Of a stretch of DNA of 18,932 bases, positions 17,037-18,932 are shown in pieces (the first letter of the stretch is position 1; each line of letters starts with the position of its first letter). The stretch comes from Rodentolepis nana (Eukaryota > Platyhelminthes > Cestoda > Cyclophyllidea > Hymenolepididae). Below the pieces are notes generated by a model, which was given only the letters and a program-made list of their open reading frames with translations, searched no databases and was not told where the DNA came from. The position numbers and the translations under genes were made by a program. The DNA lies in NCBI GenBank assembly GCA_900617975.1, contig UZAE01012847.1:11967-30898 (forward strand), read 5' to 3'.

Positions 17037-18681
17037 CGTATCGGTTATACGTCTCTGCTTCTCTAGACTCGGTAATTGGGAGAATCTATCACAAAGGTTT
17101 CTGAGACTTAAGCCAGGCTTTACTAACGTAGAAATCCGCTACACTTTCCTAAAGTGGGTAAAATAAAGAAATGATCTCAGAATAATCATTTAAATAATTT
17201 TCGTCCAGATTGACCTGATTAAATACTCGTCATTGATATCCAAAACTTGTAAACAAATTGAAAAATTTACTAATGGTTATTAACTTATTGATTAATTTCC
17301 TTTCCTACTTTCAAAAGACCAAATTTCGTGAGTTCAACTCCCATTAATTAGCACAGTGAGCGGAGTGGCCAACTTCACTGCGTAAGATGGAGTAACTTGA
17401 AGTGTGAAAGAATGCTGGTGGCTCAACTTCGAGGCACCATGATACCGCTCTCTACATAAGACGGACGAGGAAAATGCTTTTCTAGAAGAGCTTAGTAATT
17501 ATTAATTTTATTTTGTATAAATTATAGGCGGAACCCTATGTTGGACAAATTTGAAATGCGGAAACGTTAGTAATTTGCAAATAAAGAAAGTGAAATGAAT
17601 CCAAATTAATGCAATATAATAATATAATAAATATAATGTATAGTGAATTTGCCTAATATTACCTAAAATTCGGCTTTTCTTGCGCTTTCTGCATTCACAA
17701 GAGAACAGTGTTAATTTGCCTTAAAATTTATTGGTTTGATGAAATTCGGCATGAAAAGAATTCTCCTGAATCCTGATTCCGATGAAACAGGCAACCGGAC
17801 GCCCAATTAATTTAATTCTCCAAGAAGCGCTATTTTTTTCTAAAATTTAAAAAAAATGCCTAAAATAGTGATTTGTTGATGGCTTCATTAAAAGACAAAA
17901 GCTGTAACTACTAATTCTAACTAAGTACGAAAAACTATACGAGTTTTGAGCTTTTGTAAAACAGAGGAAGGGAGACGCGTATTTTAAATGCCCTTTAAAC
18001 GTAAAAAGGGGGATTTTTCCTTTGTTTCAATCAAATCAAACAGCGAAATACCAGAGGATTTTAACGTGGAAGTTGCTGAGATTCAGTCAAGGTTTGTTTA
18101 TGTAGAATCCGCCACACGTGCAAACACTACCATCTTTGCCCATTAACATATCAAATATTCATTACTGTATAATTAAATTAAAACTTTTATAATATCTGAG
18201 AAGCAGGAATTATTTGACCAGTTAGCAGGTAAGAATAAACTATTAAAAAATTCGTATGATTATTTCATGAAACTAGAGAATTATCCGATAAAAAATACTG
18301 CTATAGTAATTCATTTAAACGCTTTTAGAAACGAGGGTTTCTGTTTCAATCTATTGACAAAATAGAAATAATGAGTTTAGACCCACACACTTAAAGAGCC
18401 AAATATCGAAGACCTTAGGGTGAGATTTCGGGCCACCTCATTCAAGTCCCAAAAGTTGTACATATGATCTCATTAGTTCACATTTTAATAAGTCTTACTA
18501 TCAAACAAATCGCATGCAAATAAACCACCCCACTCTGGTCTAGAAACGCCCTAGTTACGATTTACAGCAAGGAAGCTAGCGGAAACTGGTTGAACAATCA
18601 GCGTATTCCCTCTTATATTTGCATTATCGGGTTCCTCGCATTTACCTCTCTCGTCTGGTTCCAACATCGGTCTCACGAATT
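17037..18681. other. Non-coding stretch, no gene supported
   Basis: Mostly AT-rich. A GC-richer island at about 17330-17470 includes GAGTTCAACTCCC, resembling a tRNA B box, and ACTGC|GTAAGA, a possible donor, but forms no complete tRNA or exon. A 23-codon frame at 17739-17810 (MKFGMKRILLNPDSDETG) looks protein-like but is unsupported. Confidence 0.45.
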
Positions 18682-18715
18682 CACGCACACACACTCACAC
18701 ACACTCGCACACACC
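18682..18715 (+). repeat. CA-rich microsatellite
   Basis: Imperfect (CA)n with TC and TCG interruptions: CACGCACACACACTCACACA and onward. Over it a short frame reads HSHTLAHT-like translation, which reflects the repeat and not a gene. Confidence 0.85.
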
Positions 18716-18932
18716 AGACGTGACGAATCAAAATTACTAATACAATTAAACTCGCTCATCACTAATTCACGAAACTGATCCATGTAAACTTTCCAATCAA
18801 CTGGTGTTTATTTGTGCTAAGTGATTTTCTAATGCAGCTCTCAGAGTATTTTTGGAATCCATTTACACACACCATTTCGAAGCTCCTTTGACATTTTCAT
18901 TAAGTCATCAACAACATCAAAAACCTCGGTAA
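18716..18932. other. Window end, nothing supported
   Basis: No exon or repeat copy is recognised in the last 217 bases. Confidence 0.5.

Noticed and set aside
17739..17810. 23-codon frame starting MKFGMKRILLNPD
   Set aside because: Too short, with no splice or poly(A) support, although composition looks protein-like.

Overview
This is an AT-rich metazoan nuclear window (roughly two thirds A+T by eye) with small multi-exon genes, short GT-AG introns and many dispersed retroposons. There are no bacterial features: no operons, ribosome binding sites or long ORFs. Gene structure and repeats would fit an invertebrate such as a flatworm, but no single marker in the window proves the group. All gene models were assembled by hand from reading frame, splice sites and phase. 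The raw ORFs give only fragments of them.

Layout. Positions 1-64 are the cut end of a SINE-like repeat. Positions 65-6850 are mostly non-coding, with two candidate exons (1485-1624 and about 3119-3321, both weak), two complete SINE-like copies (2175-2488 minus, 3861-4185 plus) and a 26-base C run. Positions 6852-10142 hold a two-exon minus-strand gene for a 165-aa basic/disordered protein. Its 2.7-kb intron contains a third SINE copy (8362-8687), inserted antisense to the gene. Positions 10143-12322 are AT-rich with no convincing gene. A three-exon minus-strand gene (12457-13728, 123 aa, one or two hydrophobic segments) sits head-to-head with a four-exon plus-strand gene (14026-15460, 372 aa, Asn/Ser/Gln/His-rich, all introns phase 0). 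The 297-bp gap between them carries a TATA-like box and probably acts as a shared promoter. Positions 15915-16123 are a fourth retroposon with a different 5' head but the same 3' tail. A second divergent arrangement follows: a short minus-strand start exon (16448-16487) whose 13 residues resemble SH3BGR-family thioredoxin-fold proteins, and a plus-strand candidate CDS at 16741-16926. The right end, from 17037, is non-coding apart from a CA-rich microsatellite.

The strongest observation is the retroposon family. Three copies share one 5' end (a GGGG-led start), carry matching target-site duplications, and have a conserved 10-bp internal inverted repeat, a 3' stem-loop and an AAAT-type tail. 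A fourth element joins an unrelated head to the same 3' end. This is what is expected of SINEs that borrow the 3' recognition end of one partner LINE. In antisense orientation the family carries a consensus-quality 5' splice donor. None of the protein genes could be assigned a firm function from sequence alone.
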